In this document: in pieces, positions 53,194 through 61,328 of the stretch
Layout: every line of letters starts with the position of its first letter
Position numbering within the stretch: position 1 is the stretch's first letter
Assembly (NCBI RefSeq): GCF_020829645.1
Contig: NZ_JAIVFS010000033.1
Span: forward strand, 1-64,000
DNA from: Nostoc mirabile CHAB5784
Lineage (GTDB): Bacteria > Cyanobacteriota > Cyanobacteriia > Cyanobacteriales > Nostocaceae
Direction: 5' to 3'
DNA length: 64,000 nt
Notes under the pieces: generated by a model
The model's input: only the letters and a program-made list of their open reading frames with translations
Databases searched by the model: none
What the model was told of the DNA's origin: nothing
Position numbers and translations under genes: made by a program

Positions 53194-53565
53194 ATGTCCA
53201 TAAAAAATGTTCAAGCCTTTTATGCACAGCTAGCAAATGATGAAGCTTTTCGCGCTCAAATTCAAGGAGTGAAAAGTAAGGAAGAATGTAGCCAAATTGT
53301 TCAAAGTGCTGGCTACAATTTCACCCAAGATGAGTTTGAAGAATATACGGCTCAATTGTTGGAGTCAACTGCTGGCGACGATGAACTCAAGGATTTAAAT
53401 GAAGAAGAACTAGAAGCCGTTTTTGGTGGGGCTTCATCAATTACTGGGAAGCCTACTATACGGCCGCTATATGGAGTTATTGTTACGGAACCTATTGATT
53501 GTCCTCACAAGCCACCTGGTTATCAGCTTGCCTATGGAGTTATTCAGTCAGATAATATTGCTTAG
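53194..53565 (+). CDS. Nif11-leader RiPP precursor with two XYG sites
   Basis: 123 residues. Residues 1-76 are a Nif11-type leader (VQAFYAQLANDEAFRAQIQG..., Ser/Gly-Tyr-Asn-Phe-Thr hinge, acidic LNEEELEAVFGG). The double-Gly at 78-79 is the cut site for a C39-peptidase exporter. The 44-residue core holds LYG (92-94) and AYG (113-115), each followed by Val-Ile, and a single Cys103. GAGGA eight bases before the ATG supports the start. X-Tyr-Gly sites in a Nif11 precursor beside a radical SAM enzyme are the mark of splicease (PlpX/PlpY) substrates, where tyramine is cut out to leave an alpha-keto-beta-amino acid. That is an inference. Confidence 0.85.
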   Translation: MSIKNVQAFYAQLANDEAFRAQIQGVKSKEECSQIVQSAGYNFTQDEFEEYTAQLLESTAGDDELKDLNEEELEAVFGGASSITGKPTIRPLYGVIVTEPIDCPHKPPGYQLAYGVIQSDNIA

Positions 53566-53583
53566 ATAAGAGTTTAGGTTTAT

Positions 53584-53612
53584 GGGGACGGATAGGGATA
53601 TATTCGTCCTTT
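53584..53612 (+). terminator. hairpin between the Nif11 precursor and the maturase
   Basis: GGGACG...CGTCCTTTT, a short stem followed by T-rich sequence. It would fit partial termination that gives more precursor than enzyme. Confidence 0.35.
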
Positions 53613-53640
53613 TCTCAAGAAATTAATTGAGGGTATTCTA

Positions 53641-54903
53641 ATGACTTATCGTCGAATTAGCTATGCAGTTTGGGAAATTACATTAAAGTGTAATCTAGCT
53701 TGCCAGCACTGCGGTTCTCGTGCTGGTCATACAAGAGCGAACGAACTTTCTACAACAGAAGCCCTTGATTTAGTCAAGCAAATGGCGGAAGTGGGAATCA
53801 CTGAAGTAACCATAATTGGTGGTGAAGCATTTCTGCGTCCTGATTGGCTGGAGATTGCCCAAGCAATTACCCAAGCGGGGATGCTTTGCGGTATGACCAC
53901 TGGAGGTTATGGTATCACTCTCGACACAGCACGCCGGATGAAAGAAGCTGGAATTAGAGTGGTATCTGTCTCAGTTGATGGCTTAGAAGCAACTCACGAT
54001 CGCCTCCGTGGTAGACAAGGCTCTTGGCAATGGGCGTTTAAGACTATGAGCAATCTCAAACAAGCAGGTATTCCCTTCGGCTGCAACACTCAAATCAATC
54101 GTCTCTCTGCACCAGAATTTCCTCGTATTTACGAGCATCTGCGCGACGCCGGAATCTTCGCTTGGCAAATTCAATTGACTGTACCGATGGGGAATGCAGC
54201 AGATAATAGTGAGATTCTGCTGCAACCTTATGAATTACTAGATGTATATCCTATGATTGCTCGTGTTGCTCAACGGGCAAAGCGAGAAGGGGTGCAAGTA
54301 CAGCCAGGAAATAATATTGGCTATTACGGGCCCTATGAGCGATTGTTGCGAGGAGGAGATGCTTGGTCTTTTTGGCAGGGATGTAGTGCTGGACTGTCTG
54401 CTATAGGCATCGAAGCCGATGGTGCTATCAAAGGTTGTCCCTCACTACCTACCACAGCATACACTGGCGGTAACATCCGCGATTATTCACTACGGACAAT
54501 TATTGAAGAAACCGAAGAATTACGGTTTAATCTCGGAGCGGATACTCCTAAAGGAACATCACATTTATGGGGTTTTTGCAAGACTTGTGAATTTGCCCAA
54601 CTCTGTCGAGGTGGTTGCAGTTGGACTGCTCACGTTTTCTTTGATAAGAGAGGTAATAATCCTTATTGTCATCATCGCGCCCTGACTCAGGAAAAAGGCG
54701 GTATTCGAGAGCGAGTTTTTCTTCAACGTCGGGCGGACGGAAACCCCTTTGACAATGGGGAGTTTGGGCTAATTGAAGAACCGATAAATGCTCCTTGGCC
54801 TGAAAACGATCCGCTTCATTTTACTAGCGATCGCATTCAATGGCCAGAAGGTTGGGAAGAAGAACCAAATTTAGCATTATCTTTAGTTAGTTCTAGTAAT
54901 TAA
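53641..54903 (+). CDS. radical SAM/SPASM peptide maturase (Nif11 class, splicease-like)
   Basis: 420 residues. The radical SAM [4Fe-4S] motif is CNLACQHC (Cys17, 21, 24), with IIGGEAFLRPDW as the GGE SAM-binding motif and SVSVDG later. The C-terminal SPASM part has several Cys for extra clusters (GCSAGLSAIGIEADGAIKGCPS, then CKTCEFAQLCRGGCSW). This is the layout of Nif11-class peptide maturases, and a splicease-like PlpX role is suggested by the XYG sites in the adjacent precursor. 75 bp after the precursor; a small gene follows at 22 bp. Confidence 0.85.
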   Translation: MTYRRISYAVWEITLKCNLACQHCGSRAGHTRANELSTTEALDLVKQMAEVGITEVTIIGGEAFLRPDWLEIAQAITQAGMLCGMTTGGYGITLDTARRMKEAGIRVVSVSVDGLEATHDRLRGRQGSWQWAFKTMSNLKQAGIPFGCNTQINRLSAPEFPRIYEHLRDAGIFAWQIQLTVPMGNAADNSEILLQPYELLDVYPMIARVAQRAKREGVQVQPGNNIGYYGPYERLLRGGDAWSFWQGCSAGLSAIGIEADGAIKGCPSLPTTAYTGGNIRDYSLRTIIEETEELRFNLGADTPKGTSHLWGFCKTCEFAQLCRGGCSWTAHVFFDKRGNNPYCHHRALTQEKGGIRERVFLQRRADGNPFDNGEFGLIEEPINAPWPENDPLHFTSDRIQWPEGWEEEPNLALSLVSSSN

Positions 54904-54924
54904 AAACTGCAAAATACCATTTCT

Positions 54925-55104
54925 ATGAATAATATCTCTACTGATATCCCTTCAGAAAATACGACTGTTCATGACTCTCAAGTAACCCTATTACCTCGTT
55001 CACCTTGGAATAGTCAACTAGCTTATTTGAGAGTTATTTTTAGAGCGAAAAAAGCTCTAGACCGCATCGAAAAAGAAGCTGGTCTTTTGATAAATGAAAA
55101 CTAG
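54925..55104 (+). CDS. small protein after the maturase, possible partner
   Basis: 59 residues, MNNISTDIPSENTTVHDSQV..., then a basic amphipathic helix (LAYLRVIFRAKKALDRIEKE). It starts 22 bp after the maturase stop. Known spliceases need a small partner (PlpY) encoded next to them, so this or the 52-aa gene at 53004 could play that part. No sequence match is claimed. Confidence 0.5.
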   Translation: MNNISTDIPSENTTVHDSQVTLLPRSPWNSQLAYLRVIFRAKKALDRIEKEAGLLINEN

Positions 55105-55138
55105 TTAGATTATATCCATAAATTACTTAAAGTTGATT

Positions 55139-55296
55139 AGGGACTTCCAAATAAAAAATATCCCAAAACTGAGGCAAAAATCCCCTCTATTTATCCTCTC
55201 TCTGTGTTCTCTGCACGGCAGTTGCTTCAAGTCGGCAAAGCCGCCCAACGCACTGCCTCGTCTCTGTGGTTCGTAATTTATTTTTTGGAAATACCT
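55139..55296. repeat. AGGGACTTCCAAATAAAAAA MITE-like repeat, second copy
   Basis: The right end is ATTTATTTTTTGGAAATACCT, imperfect. The inside has a CTCTGTGTTCTCTGC...CTCTGTGGTTCG filler. With the ACTTCGACAAAGCTCAGTGACC repeat at 55328-55350 it occupies the gene-free interval 55105-55494. Confidence 0.6.
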
Positions 55297-55494
55297 TACA
55301 CAATAAAAACGCGTAGGCAAAGCCCGCACTTCGACAAAGCTCAGTGACCATCGTAGACATCGCATATTCTCGGAAACTTGGTTTACTGATTATAGTGGCA
55401 TCAAACTTTTCTTGCTATCGTAATCAACTGTTACCAAAAAATAATGATTTTATAGTGGCATACAAATAATAGATAGTTCATCCATTTACAGCTT

Positions 55495-56655
55495 ATGACA
55501 TTTTTATTAAATTCTCATAATATTTTCGATTATTTAGTTGCAGATGGTTTATGTAATCACTCCAACCAACCACCCAGTCAGGTAGAACCAATTGCAGCTA
55601 AAAATTTTAATTTATTAGTTACTTTGTCAAGCGATCGCAAGCTTCTTGTTAAACAAGAACGACACAATCAGGAAGGGAAAGCGGCTGGTGAATTTTTAAG
55701 TGAGTGGCGAATTCAAGAATTTTTACAACGATTTCCAAACTTTGACAACTACCGCTCATTTTTACCAGAGGTACTGCATTTTGATGCCGAGAATTCCATT
55801 ATTGTCTTTAGATATCTGGATGATTATCGGGATTTAATGGATTTCTACACCAAGGAAAATAGCTTTCCTACAGAAATCGCTACGGCAATTGGTAATATTT
55901 TAGGGACTATCCATCGTGATACTTTCAACCGCCAAGAATATCAGGAATTCTTTTCTAAAAATTCAGATAATTTAATGGCTGATCAAGTATCACATTTAGT
56001 TCGGGGATTAGAACGGATTGAACCAGAAATTTTTGGTCTAGTTCCTGGCGATGGGTTAAAGTTTTTTGCTCTATATCAACGTTATGATAGCTTTGGGGAG
56101 GCGATCGCACAATTGGGTAATGCTGTAACGCCCTCTTGTCTCACCCACAATGATTTAAAACTAAATAATATTCTCCTCTACAAAGATTGGCAGGAATCCA
56201 GTAACAATGTTGTCCGGCTAATTGATTGGGAACGCTCGGCTTGGGGAGATCCAGCTTTTGATTTGGGAACACTTATTGGCAGCTATGTACAAATCTGGCT
56301 TGCTAGCTTGGTTATCAGTAGTTCTTTGAGTCTTGAAGAGTCTCTACGCTTGGCAATAACACCTTTAGAACTGCTTCAGCCTTCAATTGCTATATTAACC
56401 CAAGCTTATTTAAACACTTTTCCAGAAATTCTAGAACACCGCCCTGATTTCTTGCAGCGGGTGGTGCAATTTACCGGTTTTGCTTTGATTCAACAGATTC
56501 AGGCGATGATTCAATATCAAAAATCTTTTGGCAATATGGGGATTGCTATGCTTCAGGTTGCTAAGACGTTATTATGCCGTCCTGTACAATCGATGCCAAC
56601 TATTTTTGGTGCTGCTGCTGTTGAATTAACTCACCTGAGTAGTTCTGCTGTTTAA
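55495..56655 (+). CDS. APH-like kinase, class V lanthipeptide (LxmK) type candidate
   Basis: 386 residues of the aminoglycoside-phosphotransferase/choline-kinase fold. Catalytic loop THNDLKLNNILL (HxD...N, about His218) and metal-binding LIDWERSAWGDPAFDLG (about 242). Brenner-type motifs are complete, so it should be an active kinase. In class V lanthipeptide loci an APH-like kinase phosphorylates Ser/Thr of the peptide and a HopA1-like protein eliminates the phosphate. Both are present here with a precursor, so this is the likely role. An antibiotic-resistance or choline-kinase role is less probable. Confidence 0.78.
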   Translation: MTFLLNSHNIFDYLVADGLCNHSNQPPSQVEPIAAKNFNLLVTLSSDRKLLVKQERHNQEGKAAGEFLSEWRIQEFLQRFPNFDNYRSFLPEVLHFDAENSIIVFRYLDDYRDLMDFYTKENSFPTEIATAIGNILGTIHRDTFNRQEYQEFFSKNSDNLMADQVSHLVRGLERIEPEIFGLVPGDGLKFFALYQRYDSFGEAIAQLGNAVTPSCLTHNDLKLNNILLYKDWQESSNNVVRLIDWERSAWGDPAFDLGTLIGSYVQIWLASLVISSSLSLEESLRLAITPLELLQPSIAILTQAYLNTFPEILEHRPDFLQRVVQFTGFALIQQIQAMIQYQKSFGNMGIAMLQVAKTLLCRPVQSMPTIFGAAAVELTHLSSSAV

Positions 56656-56681
56656 ATCATTTTGTTATTACTAAAGTAGTT

Positions 56682-56729
56682 ATGCAATTATTAAATTCTG
56701 CTCAAACTCAGGTATCAACTGGTTTATGA
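56682..56729 (+). pseudogene. HopA1-like gene, N-terminal scrap
   Basis: 15 codons, MQLLNSAQTQVSTGL, then a stop. It resembles the first residues of the HopA1-like protein at 58064 (MQILDSIQTQQ; 7 of 10 positions). It lies directly after the kinase, where a HopA1 partner is expected. Confidence 0.45.
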
Positions 56730-57185
56730 GTGCCCACACATCTATGCAACCGCGCAGTTTGTGACACGTCTTACCTGAGTTAGACAGATTGTAGCGGATA
56801 GCATGAGGTTTGCTTTTACCCTCAGAATAAAATAGCTCTAAATTTTTATCGTTCAGTCCAAGAGGATTCTTGGGCTGGTTTTTTATTGGTTTTTCTAATT
56901 TGTAGAAGTGAAGCAAGCAATCAAGAAAGAAAAAGGACATAAATGTTTTTTTATATATCATCAAAAATTAGCTACTTTGTCGCCATGTATCTAATGTTTT
57001 TATTTTCGGATAGATAACACAGTAACTTTAATAATAAACAGACATATAATTGCATTATTTTTGGCACACTATTTAGTAAAATAACCCTTGCAATAATAGA
57101 TGCAGTAACAGATTATGGTAATGGGATGAGGCAATTCAAAGTCTAATCCTTACTGAAACAAATTTACTTAGGAGTACATTGAGGA
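56730..57185. other. 456-bp interval between kinase and peptide precursor
   Basis: Contains a terminator hairpin (56855-56876) and a 94-codon minus-strand ORF (56680-56964) without a recognisable family. The precursor promoter should lie within 57000-57180; no operator was seen. Confidence 0.4.
56855..56876 (+). terminator. terminator after the kinase
   Basis: AGTCCAAG and CTTGGGCT form an 8-bp stem (one G-T pair) around AGGATT, followed by GGTTTTTTATT. Confidence 0.6.
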
Positions 57186-57425
57186 ATGGCTAGCATTACT
57201 ATCTCTGAACTGCGTCCTACTGGTTACGAACTGTTTTCTGATTCTGAAACTTTTATGACTGATTTGGTTGACAGTGAACTTGACATTATGGGTGGTCGAG
57301 CCGCTGGTGGTCTAGCCGCTGCATCCGGATGCAATTCAGGGTTTTTATGTTGTATTACCAGAGCAGAGGTAGCAGATGCTCTGGTTATTACCAGAGCAGA
57401 GGTAGCAGATGCTCTTGTCCTTTAA
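57186..57425 (+). CDS. double-Gly RiPP precursor with duplicated core tail
   Basis: 79 residues; GAGGA directly before the ATG. Leader 1-37: ASITISELRPTGYELFSDSE, then DLVDSELDIMGG, a type common in cyanobacterial loci that carry a HopA1-like gene. Core 38-79: RAAGGLAAASGCNSGFLCC followed by ITRAEVADALV twice. The core has Ser47, Ser51, Thr58 and Thr69 and Cys49, Cys55 and Cys56, enough for lanthionine rings. The two 11-residue units are encoded by a nearly perfect 33-bp direct repeat, a recent duplication. A second Gly-Gly at 41-42 makes the cut site uncertain. The hairpin at 57460 follows. Confidence 0.8.
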   Translation: MASITISELRPTGYELFSDSETFMTDLVDSELDIMGGRAAGGLAAASGCNSGFLCCITRAEVADALVITRAEVADALVL

Positions 57426-57459
57426 AATTTAGTGAAGGTACAGACAGAAGTGATGATTT

Positions 57460-57485
57460 GAAGAATCCTCTAAAAAGGATTCTTC
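57460..57485 (+). terminator. hairpin after the peptide precursor
   Basis: GAAGAATCCT and AGGATTCTTC, a perfect 10-bp stem with loop CTAAAA, then TTTCTCAT. Confidence 0.65.
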
Positions 57486-57612
57486 TTTCTCATCTGCTTT
57501 GAAAGCTCCCATAATGGCAATATTTCTGTAAAATTTGGATATATCTGGGGTAGAATATCTACTTTTACCAGTGTCAGATCATTCTGACCCAATGCTGTAA
57601 ATGTGAACAAGT

Positions 57613-57850
57613 TACCCCTTTAATTAAGCAGGGCTGTTTCATTCCCTAAATAGCGCTAAAAATGAAGGGTTCTAGCAATTAAGAATTGATTATTTTGTTA
57701 CCAGCGTGCCGAGAAAATGAACAATTTTACTGTTGTTTAAGTGCTTAAAAGTTCATTTACTCGTCACCCTCACTTACAATTTTTCTCGTTAACCATCTTG
57801 ACAAATCCTATTTGAGATGGAACGAAACGCCCTGCTTTAATTAAGGGGTA
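57613..57850. repeat. MITE-like element, about 32-bp ends
   Basis: TACCCCTTTAATTAAGCAGG at the left mirrors the sequence ending AATTAAGGGGTA at 57850; the match continues to GTTTCATTCC/GGAACGAAAC with a few mismatches. It separates the precursor from the HopA1-like gene and, with flanks, fills the gap 57426-58063. Confidence 0.75.
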
Positions 57851-58063
57851 TTAATTTTACAATAAAACTGTTTATTGAAAAAATTAATTTAGCAGTTCTT
57901 GAAGTGCTAAATGAATTTACTACTTCTTTCATATAGATTAGAAATCGGCTTTAATTATTGAGTTCTTGTCAACAACTCAATCAAAAATAATCAGATACAT
58001 AAAATTACTCCCTTCCCACCTGAAAATTATCTTTGTCGTAATGTTTGTCGTAACGGAACCATC

Positions 58064-59197
58064 ATGCAAATACTAGATTCTATTCAAACTCAACAGCTAA
58101 ATTCCGCTTCTTCTCAGGTGCTGGATACTCTGCAAAATATTGTCAGCAACGTTCAGATCCAGCCCAACTTCTATATTAGCCATCCAGATTACAAACCTTT
58201 GGAACTTCCTGCAGAGGTGGTAAAACGCTTTCAGGGAATACCTTTGAACCTTCAGAGTAAGTATCTTAACCTGCAACTGCAAAGGTTTCTCTACGGCATC
58301 TACTACAACGGTTCCCTGCGAACTGCCCTTGCACTAGATGCAAATTCAACTAATTTGTCACTTCACCAAAATCTAGAGAACAATACATTGTTAGGGGTAA
58401 ACATGGAGTTCATCCAGCTATTGCACGAAAGCAATGCTGGAGAAGGCTACTTTAGCCCAGGTTGGTATGTACTGAGGCAAGAAAGCGATGGCCGTCTTGC
58501 AGTGAAAAAAGACGGACTAACCCTACACATTGAGCGCGATCGCCATCTACAACTAGCAGATCGCTCAACTGCTGTAGGTAACTTGGTTTCAATCCGGTTA
58601 CCGCCTAATTTGGTTCAAAACGGCTTCTATGTCGCAGTGAGCAATTTAGGTGCGGTAAATCCCGGAAATCCAGACAGTCATTCGGGGTTAGTGCGAATTT
58701 ACTTTAATTTCAGCCCCCCTGGCGCAGTTGCCATGATGAGAACTATCACACAGCAACTGAACAAAATAAAAGTTCCCTTTGCCTTCAAAGTGCTATATAA
58801 CCCTTCTGATTATGGTCGCTACGACTCAGGTGTTCTCTACTTTGAGCGAAACAACTACGAAGCAGTCCGGCAAGTTATCCAGATCATTTATGCAGAAAAC
58901 CGATCGCATTTTCGGATGAAAGTACCCCTGTTCACTAAATTTCTTGCGCCTGGGTTAGCTTTAGCAGAAGAACCAGATTGCAAATTTTCTGTCCACGAAA
59001 GTTTCGGGATGAACCGCTGCCAAATTGTCGCTCTTGGCTTGTTAGAAGCTTGGCAAAAAGGCGATTTTTCCCCAGAGGGTCGGATGGCTTCTATCCTCAA
59101 ACACTTCTTGATTTTTGGGATTAATTTACAGCGTTCTTATCTAAATACCAACTCTGAGGACATCTATAACCCTTTGGACTGTTCTTACATCCTGTAA
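58064..59197 (+). CDS. HopA1-family protein, class V lanthipeptide lyase (LxmY) type candidate
   Basis: 377 residues that match the T3SS-effector HopA1 family: RFLYGIYYNG near residue 90, VNMEFIQLLHESNAGEGYFSPGWYV, RIYFNFSP, FAFKVLYNP...YDSGVLYFER and FMNRC-type end (ESFGMNRCQIVALGLLEAW). HopA1 shares its fold with phosphothreonine-lyase-like enzymes. In class V lanthipeptide pathways the HopA1 member (LxmY) acts with the kinase (LxmK) to dehydrate Ser/Thr. The full-length gene lies behind a MITE, 638 bp after the precursor. GTAACGGAACCATC precedes the ATG, a weak ribosome site. Confidence 0.8.
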   Translation: MQILDSIQTQQLNSASSQVLDTLQNIVSNVQIQPNFYISHPDYKPLELPAEVVKRFQGIPLNLQSKYLNLQLQRFLYGIYYNGSLRTALALDANSTNLSLHQNLENNTLLGVNMEFIQLLHESNAGEGYFSPGWYVLRQESDGRLAVKKDGLTLHIERDRHLQLADRSTAVGNLVSIRLPPNLVQNGFYVAVSNLGAVNPGNPDSHSGLVRIYFNFSPPGAVAMMRTITQQLNKIKVPFAFKVLYNPSDYGRYDSGVLYFERNNYEAVRQVIQIIYAENRSHFRMKVPLFTKFLAPGLALAEEPDCKFSVHESFGMNRCQIVALGLLEAWQKGDFSPEGRMASILKHFLIFGINLQRSYLNTNSEDIYNPLDCSYIL

Positions 59198-59263
59198 GCA
59201 CGCCCTGTTTCATTGAGTTTTGTTGTATTTGTATTTTTAAGTAAATCTTGTTTTTGCTCTCCA

Positions 59264-60295
59264 ATGTTTAATTCTTATAGCAAACTCATCCGGACTGCTC
59301 TAGAAAACTGCCAACGAGGTTCCACAAAGCCCATTCAGCTTCCACCGGGGAATCTTGACAGCTCGTTCAGTCAAAAGCTGGTCACGTTTATGGAGTCTCG
59401 GTTGCCACTCACAGACAAGTTGCTGCTGCGTTGGTGTCAGGATGCTCTTCATCAAGCTCTGGTTGCCGCTCGTCGCGGACAAATCGTGATGGCTAAACAG
59501 TTCTTCACAAAGGCACGCGCACCTCTTGAATCGGACACGCTTTCGATTGAGGGTGGTCTGATTTGCAAGTCCTTCCACGAGGTAGCAGAAGCCTACCTAG
59601 ATTATCGCCAAAGTGCTTTTGACCAAGCTCGCACCAGGCTGTTTGAGGGATTAGCAATTGACGTGCTTTTGGAGGAAAAATATGGGTACGAGCTTCTTTA
59701 TCTACATCGCCTCCAAATAGCACTCCATCTTGTGCGTATCGATATAGGGTGCATGTGCTTCGAGTCTGCAATTGACCTCGCCTGTCGGCTTTTAAGCTAT
59801 CTCGAAGGAGCGTCAGAGGCTTTACCGCTCCCAGGTTCTTGGGGATCTGAGCGTGTTGCACTTCTACCACCAGAGCTTGCCGCTACGATGTTTGTACAAA
59901 TAACCGATCAAGTCGCTCTCACCTTAGCAGGAAAGAACCGTCAGATTACTCGTAACTTGTTTGCAGTTGTCTCCCATCACATGCAGTTACAAGCTGATGG
60001 CAATTGCCACCCCCACCCGCGTTCTCACGCCTGGTTCCTGATTAAGCAGGCAGTTGTAAGTAACGATATTGCTACTTTTTTGGAAAGAGCATCCCACTTC
60101 CTGACTGAGGGACGCGCCGACACACCATTGCTGTGGTATGCAACGGTTGTCGATCTCGTCGCCCTGTGTGACGAACTCGCTCTCCCAGAGTCTGAATTGG
60201 TGAGGCGGGAGATTGTCAAAGATGCGGTTACATGGGAATACCTGCCACAACCGTTTTTAACCATACTCGATGGCTATGCAAACAGCGGTACTTAA
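59264..60295 (+). CDS. unknown helical protein in the RiPP locus
   Basis: About 343 residues, starting MFNSYSKLIRTALENC; the in-frame start at 59213 adds a hydrophobic piece and is less likely. Mostly helical with TPR-like spacing (ALVAARRGQIVMAKQFFTKA, HEVAEAYLDYRQSAFDQART). No catalytic motif. It follows the HopA1 gene on the same strand by 66 bp, so it is probably in the same transcript. It could be the third class V component (the place of LxmX) or a scaffold. No family recognised. Confidence 0.7.
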   Translation: MFNSYSKLIRTALENCQRGSTKPIQLPPGNLDSSFSQKLVTFMESRLPLTDKLLLRWCQDALHQALVAARRGQIVMAKQFFTKARAPLESDTLSIEGGLICKSFHEVAEAYLDYRQSAFDQARTRLFEGLAIDVLLEEKYGYELLYLHRLQIALHLVRIDIGCMCFESAIDLACRLLSYLEGASEALPLPGSWGSERVALLPPELAATMFVQITDQVALTLAGKNRQITRNLFAVVSHHMQLQADGNCHPHPRSHAWFLIKQAVVSNDIATFLERASHFLTEGRADTPLLWYATVVDLVALCDELALPESELVRREIVKDAVTWEYLPQPFLTILDGYANSGT

Positions 60296-60392
60296 AGCGT
60301 CTCTACCTCAATCCTAACTATGAAGACATTCACACACCATTGGACTAAGCCAACAGTGTGGTAAATCTAGCTATTGCCGAAAAACTAAAAGT

Positions 60393-61160
60393 CTAAGCTT
60401 GGGGATTAGCACTTGGATTATTAGAGTCTAAGTGCTTAACAATTTCAAATTCTGCACTTTCTTGCTTCAACCATTCAGAAAACAAATCTGAAGCAATTTT
60501 CTGACGCAACTCATCATCTAATTGCGGTTGAATAATCTCCTCTACCAAAATCAGGTGTACCCCTTTAGCAGCCACAATTGGCTTGAGAAGCTGTGGTGGT
60601 TTAGCAGCGAAAACAGCAGCAGAAATTTCTGGTTTTAAACCTTTACGGTTGACTTTCTCTTGATATCCGCATTTTCGACGTAATTCCGTATCTTGAATGT
60701 ATTGGTGAGCAGCATCATAGAAACTCATTTCACCTTCCTTAATCGCATAGTAAAGTTCTACTGCTAAGTCTTCATCATTCAATAAAATCTCATACATTAC
60801 AACACCAGTATAGTCTAGCTGATGCTCAAAGAAATAGGGTTCAACTTTTTCTGCAATCAGATGTTGAAATAACTTCTCATCAATCAAGTTAGTGTAAACT
60901 ATTTGTTCAAAATCATCGAGAGATAAACTATGTTTTTCTAACCAATCCCAGGTATCGTTAGCACTAATTAGTTTATTTATTAACCGTATTCTGTCTGCTC
61001 CTTTTTGCAGTTCTTCATTGACTATTTCAATACCCGCTTTAGCAGCATAATTTCCCAGGATTTTGCGGGTAATAATTTGTTTAATTATCTCAGGTATTTT
61101 ACAAGATAGCTTGATTTCTTGAAGAATATCTTCGCTGGTAATCTTGATAGTTTTTGGCAC
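60393..61160 (-). CDS. parvulin/SurA-like peptidyl-prolyl isomerase of a peptide exporter
   Basis: 255 residues. A SurA-N-like helical part (about 1-130, LPFQ-type helices, FQHLIAEKVEPYFFEHQ) is followed by a parvulin-like domain (about 130-235, LYYAIKEGEMSFYDAAHQY, GLKPEISAAVFAAKPPQLLKPIVAAKGVHLILVEEI). No signal peptide, so it is cytosolic. Such genes sit next to HlyD and peptidase-ABC genes in many cyanobacterial peptide loci, as here (61329, 62918), and are thought to keep the peptide in an export-ready state. Confidence 0.82.
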   Translation of the reverse strand: MPKTIKITSEDILQEIKLSCKIPEIIKQIITRKILGNYAAKAGIEIVNEELQKGADRIRLINKLISANDTWDWLEKHSLSLDDFEQIVYTNLIDEKLFQHLIAEKVEPYFFEHQLDYTGVVMYEILLNDEDLAVELYYAIKEGEMSFYDAAHQYIQDTELRRKCGYQEKVNRKGLKPEISAAVFAAKPPQLLKPIVAAKGVHLILVEEIIQPQLDDELRQKIASDLFSEWLKQESAEFEIVKHLDSNNPSANPQA

Positions 61161-61276
61161 GATGTAACTCCTAATTATGTAAGTTGTTTTTTCGTTCCCT
61201 GTAACCCTTCCAGAGAATACCTATTGTGAGGTTCAGCCTCGATTTCAATAATGGAAACCGAGTCTCCAATAATTAT

Positions 61277-61299
61277 GTTTACAGGCTCAGCCTGTAAAC
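61277..61299. repeat. hairpin GTTTACAGGCT
   Basis: GTTTACAGGCT and AGCCTGTAAAC around one base, between the HlyD and isomerase genes; another smaller hairpin (GAGGTTCAGCCTC) lies at about 61230. This may modulate expression between the two genes. Confidence 0.6.
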
Positions 61300-61328
61300 G
61301 AGGAAATGCATAAGTACCGCGAATACCG

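Noticed and set aside
56680..56964. 94-aa minus-strand ORF next to the kinase
   Set aside because: No recognisable domain; overlaps the HopA1 scrap and a terminator. It could be a real small gene, but I have no support beyond length.
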